Shown here one piece after another: positions 62,534-64,000 of a stretch of DNA of 64,000 bases (its first letter is position 1; each line of letters begins with the position of its first letter). The DNA is from Neobacillus drentensis (GTDB taxonomy: Bacteria; Bacillota; Bacilli; Bacillales; Cytobacillaceae). Under the pieces are notes generated by a model. That model saw only the letters and a program-made list of their open reading frames with translations, was not told the origin of the DNA and did no database searches. Location: NCBI RefSeq assembly GCF_021560175.1, contig NZ_CP091110.1, positions 5,868,501-5,932,500 of the forward strand, written 5' to 3'. A program made the position numbers and the translations under genes.

Positions 62534-64000
<1,467 letters not shown>

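Overview
This window is low-GC chromosomal DNA from a spore-forming Bacillaceae, most like the Bacillus/Neobacillus group. Grounds for this are the Bacillus-type Eps operon with an EAR-like leader upstream of the epsC homologue, a SleB-type spore cortex hydrolase, YkvS/YxcD/YrhK/YsnF-type proteins, WalR-like boxes beside LysM-NlpC/P60 and 3D-domain hydrolases, and a Bacillus-style 23S-5S-tRNA cluster. The genus is inferred from gene content, not from a database search.

Layout. 1-2.7 kb: two small XRE regulators, a membrane protein and a broken acyltransferase-like gene. 2.7-13.7 kb: a decaying polysaccharide region. rfbB, rfbA, a UDP-sugar dehydrogenase and a beta-helix protein are intact. 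pgcA, a glycosyltransferase, an O-antigen-ligase-like gene and an IS66 element are broken, and short remnants of a second pgcA and a second UDP-sugar dehydrogenase are present. 13.8-29.2 kb (minus strand): a long exopolysaccharide operon reading epsA (Wzz), epsB (tyrosine kinase), PHP-type phosphatase, EAR leader, epsC, galU, epsN, epsL, epsM, three glycosyltransferases, a polymerase, an acyltransferase and a flippase. EpsC, EpsN, EpsM and EpsL form the known route to a bacillosamine-type first sugar on undecaprenyl phosphate. The remaining genes extend, polymerise and export the chain.

29.4-47 kb: secreted and surface proteins. These are an SGNH-like protein, a tupA remnant, two proteins with bacterial Ig repeats (one an M30-type metallopeptidase), SleB, a YsnF-type stress protein, a 2181-residue exoprotein with a PHP phosphoesterase core and the same Ig repeats, a HupE-like membrane protein and YrhK. 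47-59 kb: cell-wall enzymes (C39-like, two LysM-NlpC/P60, SH3-3D), an FtsZ gene outside any dcw cluster, a MerR/DUF3967 protein, several very small genes and three kinds of short repeat. 59-60.7 kb: a SWIM zinc-finger protein. 60.7-64 kb (minus strand): the end of an rRNA operon (partial 23S, 5S) followed by ten intact tRNA genes and one decayed tRNA.

The most unusual signal is inside the tRNA cluster. Upstream of both tRNA-Thr and tRNA-fMet lies a copy of that tRNA's own 5' end followed by a related sequence of about 100 nt. The two copies share a 27-nt loop (25 of 27 identical) closed by a 6-bp stem in which three pairs differ and all three are compensated. This looks like a structured RNA or tRNA-associated element that I cannot match to a known family. 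Other items of note are the isolated FtsZ, the shared Ig repeats, a 52-bp tandem repeat, and a 19-bp-stem palindromic repeat, one copy of which supplies the end of an open reading frame.
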